From NCBI GenBank assembly GCA_964493955.1, contig CAZBPZ010000011.1:1-32128 (forward strand): DNA of 32,128 nucleotides. Direction: 5' to 3'. Under the pieces are notes generated by a model that was not told the origin of the DNA, ran no database searches, and was given only the letters and a program-made list of their open reading frames with translations. This stretch comes from CAZBPZ01 sp964493955. GTDB taxonomy: Bacteria; Chloroflexota; Dehalococcoidia; Dehalococcoidales; Fen-1064. The translations under genes were made by a program, and so were the position numbers. Positions 30,273 through 32,128 of the stretch are shown here, one piece after another; the first letter of the stretch is position 1, and each line of letters opens with the position of its first letter.

Positions 30273-30878
30273 TCAGCCCTGCCCTTCAAGCCTGCCCCTC
30301 AGCAGGAAGGCCCTGAAGGCGCGTTGCCGCCACAGCACCGCGGCGAAGAGGCAGAGCACCACCCCGCCGGCAATCTCCGGGATATAGGTTGAGGGCTTGT
30401 GGAGCAGGTCCTGCCAGAGCGAGCCGGCCCAGCCGTCATAGTAGGTACGGGGGAAAGCAAGCCCCTGCAGGGGCCAGAGCAGGCTCACCGGCTCGAGCCA
30501 CATCTGGTCAAAGACAAGGTGGGCCAGCACCCCCGCCGCCAGGAGGAGCGGGCCGTTACCAGCCCTGAGGCGGTACCAGGCAAGCCCCACCACTGCCAGC
30601 CCGAGCAGGAAGAGCAGGCTGTGGGCATAGATCCGGCCGCTGCCGATGCTATCACGCAGCCAGACCTGCCCCACCGGCTTGTCAATGATGTCCGGCAGCA
30701 ACGAGCCGATGAGCAGGAGACGGATATCGGCCCGGCGGGCCAGGCGGAGAAACCAGCCCTCCACCTGCCCCCACCCCCGCCGGACAGCGGCACCGGGCTG
30801 GCGCCGGCCGGCCGGCCAGGCACCCCCGATGATGACGGCCGCCCCCAGTGTCAGGCCGGTGTGACCCAGTAGCAGCAA
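30273..30878 (-). CDS. Membrane-bound metal-dependent hydrolase (DUF457/YdjM-like)
   Basis: This small integral membrane protein of 201 residues has about four hydrophobic segments. The conserved metal-site residues of the DUF457/YdjM family are visible: the H in GHTGLTLG at the N-terminus, D and D in GSLLPDIIDKP, H in YAHSLLF, and H and D in LAHLVFDQMWLEP. The family is annotated as an inner-membrane metal-dependent hydrolase; its substrate is unknown. The only start near the family's N-terminus is TTG 30878, just after GGTGGAAGG, which is close but usable. It lies 15 nt after the aldo/keto reductase stop on the same strand, so it is probably in its operon. Confidence 0.75.
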   Translation of the reverse strand: MLLLGHTGLTLGAAVIIGGAWPAGRRQPGAAVRRGWGQVEGWFLRLARRADIRLLLIGSLLPDIIDKPVGQVWLRDSIGSGRIYAHSLLFLLGLAVVGLAWYRLRAGNGPLLLAAGVLAHLVFDQMWLEPVSLLWPLQGLAFPRTYYDGWAGSLWQDLLHKPSTYIPEIAGGVVLCLFAAVLWRQRAFRAFLLRGRLEGQG

Positions 30879-30893
30879 CCTTCCACCCCGCCG

Positions 30894-31934
30894 TCAGGCT
30901 GCCCGTGGCCGGTGCTGCCCCTTGAGCTCCTGGTACCAGGTGTTCCTTTCCGCCAGCATCTGGCGGATGGGCAGCCCGTAGGGGCAGCGCTCCTCGCACT
31001 CGCCGCACTCGGTGCAGGTGGTGGCACGCTCCATCGCGGCGCCTATCCAGCCGGAGAACATCCGCTCCACCGGCAACCGCCGGGCAAAGCTGGGGCTGTT
31101 CAACACCGTGGAGATGGCTATCCCCTGCGGGCAGGGCTGGCAGTAGTCACAGCGGCGGCAGAACCGCGTACCGAGCTCATCGCGCAGGCGCTGCATCTCC
31201 GCCTGCTCTTCGGGCGTGAGCTCCTCTGGCCCCTGCATGATGGCGGCGATTTCCTCAATCTCCCAGGTGTGCTCGATGCCGGGTATCGTCACCACGTCCG
31301 GGAACTGCATCAGGTACTTGAAGGCAATGCGGGCGTTATCAAGCATGCCGCCGGCCAGCGGCTTCATGACGATGAAGCCAACGTCATACTCGCGGCAGAG
31401 CGGCAGCAGCTCCTCGGCCGGCTCGCTGGTGATGAAGTTGAAGGGGAACATGAGGGTCTCGAAGCGGCCGGTCCTGACCGCCTCCCTGGCAATATCCATC
31501 GAGTGGGAGGTGATGCCGATGTGGCGAATCTTACCCGCCCGCTTCGCCTCTGCCACCACCCTCCAGGGCCCGCCCGGGTCCAGCACCGCCTCGAGGTGCT
31601 CGGCGGTACTGACGCCGTGGAACTGGTAGAGGTCTATGTAGTCCACCCCCAGGCGCTCCAGGCTGAGGTTGAGGTGCCTCTCCACCCCGGCGGCGTCACG
31701 GGCGCCGGACTTGGTAGCCAGGTAGAGGCCGCGGCGCCGGCCGGCAATAGCCCTGCCGATACGCTCCTCGCTGGTGGTGTAGGCGTTGGCGGTATCGATG
31801 AAAGTCACCCCCAGCTCCAGGCAGCGGCGCACCACCGCCACGGCGTCATCCTCGCTGAGCCGCTGGATTGGTATCCCCCCGAACCCCAGCCGCGAGACCA
31901 TCATGTTTGTTCTGCCCAGGCGGACCTTCTCCAT
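30894..31934 (-). CDS. Aldo/keto reductase with C-terminal ferredoxin-type 4Fe-4S domain
   Basis: This 346-residue protein couples an aldo/keto reductase barrel (1-~260) to a ferredoxin-like C-terminus. The barrel keeps the catalytic tetrad: D47 and Y52 (FIDTANAY), K75 (LATKSG) and H106 (YQFHGVS). NADPH-binding residues would lie in the later strands (VIMKPLAGG, PGIEHTWEIEE). The tail has two Cys clusters, CRRCDYCQPCP and CTECGECEERCP, each fitting a 4Fe-4S site. Such enzymes are common in anaerobes; the substrate is unknown. ATG 31934 has GGAGGGTGAGG upstream. It is followed 15 nt later by the DUF457 gene. Confidence 0.92.
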   Translation of the reverse strand: MEKVRLGRTNMMVSRLGFGGIPIQRLSEDDAVAVVRRCLELGVTFIDTANAYTTSEERIGRAIAGRRRGLYLATKSGARDAAGVERHLNLSLERLGVDYIDLYQFHGVSTAEHLEAVLDPGGPWRVVAEAKRAGKIRHIGITSHSMDIAREAVRTGRFETLMFPFNFITSEPAEELLPLCREYDVGFIVMKPLAGGMLDNARIAFKYLMQFPDVVTIPGIEHTWEIEEIAAIMQGPEELTPEEQAEMQRLRDELGTRFCRRCDYCQPCPQGIAISTVLNSPSFARRLPVERMFSGWIGAAMERATTCTECGECEERCPYGLPIRQMLAERNTWYQELKGQHRPRAA

Positions 31935-31966
31935 CCTCACCCTCCGCCGGCCCAGAGTGTGACAAC

Positions 31967-31992
31967 ATGATAGCACGGTGGCCGTGCCACCG
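31967..31992 (-). promoter_or_regulatory. Extended -10 promoter with adjacent inverted repeat
   Basis: On the minus strand TGCTATCAT (31975-31967) is an extended -10 element. A perfect 7-bp inverted repeat, CGGTGGC-ACG-GCCACCG read on the minus strand (31992-31976), lies immediately upstream in the spacer, where a regulator could bind. No -35 box is evident. Confidence 0.45.
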
Positions 31993-32065
31993 GCCAGCAC
32001 CGTCACCCGGGCAGCAGATGGCAGCGCCTCCCCCTTGCCGGCAACACGCCACATCACCGGCGGGC

Positions 32066-32094
32066 TTGCAGCAGCTTGCCTGATGTGTTATACT
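32066..32094 (+). promoter_or_regulatory. Promoter at the right edge
   Basis: TTGCAG (32066-32071), 17 bp and TATACT (32089-32094). Transcription would start near 32101 and enter a hairpin almost at once. The gene it serves lies outside the window. Confidence 0.6.
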
Positions 32095-32105
32095 CTGGGT
32101 ACTTG

Positions 32106-32128
32106 AAGTGGGTCTCGTCCCACTTTTT
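32106..32128 (+). terminator. Hairpin and T-run right after the promoter (candidate attenuator)
   Basis: AAGTGGG (32106-32112), loop TCTCGT, CCCACTT (32119-32125), then TTT to the window end. The form is that of an intrinsic terminator, but it sits within the first ~5-25 nt of the predicted transcript. Similar GTGGGC-type hairpins with a U-run begin the leader of rimP-nusA operons in some bacteria, so an attenuated leader is possible. Confidence 0.5.

Overview
The window is a GC-rich, tightly packed bacterial chromosome segment. It carries about 30 protein genes, two tRNAs, one 100-N scaffold gap, and a fold-back artefact at its left end. The gene content suggests a Chloroflexota bacterium, most likely of the Dehalococcoidia: a GuaB3-type IMP dehydrogenase relative, an aldo/keto reductase with ferredoxin-type clusters, selAB, speDE, several SDR/crotonase genes, and an rsmI–metG–prenyltransferase / ftsH / rsfS–ndk housekeeping neighbourhood. 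This placement is inferred from family resemblance only. I see no phage, transposase, CRISPR or defence genes.

Layout. (1) 1-2497, minus: a DedA/VTT membrane protein, an unusual methyltransferase plus alpha/beta-hydrolase fusion, and the N-domain of ClpB, cut off by a perfect 54-bp inverted repeat at the window start. (2) 2836-6074, minus: selA-selB, the selenocysteine insertion pair, overlapping by one base. (3) 6206-9697, plus: a BioD-like P-loop + DRTGG protein, the polyamine pair speD-speE, and an EamA transporter. (4) 9772-13445: a crotonase on minus, then tRNA-Phe and tRNA-Gly on plus, then three tandem short-chain dehydrogenases, the third of which has lost its catalytic Lys and glycine motif. 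(5) 13442-16552, minus: a phosphoesterase, and a NarL-type response regulator with its GAF histidine kinase. (6) 16859-17446, plus: a small TPR protein with two identical-spacing four-cysteine modules, then the N gap. (7) 17622-20992, plus: thiL-tsaE-tsaB-HAD phosphatase (overlapping operon) and ndk; rsfS converges. (8) 21519-24395, plus: an AP-endonuclease-like TIM barrel and ftsH. (9) 24379-28136, minus: rsmI, a small zinc-ribbon gene, metG and a polyprenyl diphosphate synthase, translationally coupled. (10) 28269-31934: guaB3 on plus, then on minus a TIM-barrel-like unknown, a DUF457/YdjM-type membrane hydrolase and the Fe-S aldo/keto reductase. At the right edge a promoter is followed at once by a hairpin and T-run.

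The window is mostly core metabolism and information processing: Sec decoding, t6A modification, methionyl-tRNA charging, 16S rRNA methylation, ribosome silencing, thiamine and polyamine synthesis, prenyl chains and proteostasis. The less ordinary parts are the methyltransferase-hydrolase fusion, the degenerate SDR, the repeated-cysteine protein, the long leader before the DedA gene, the repeated promoter-proximal sequence upstream of the crotonase, two short duplications at gene ends, and the candidate attenuator at the right edge. I found no clear multi-gene novel system. Promoter calls are by eye from -35/-10 matches.
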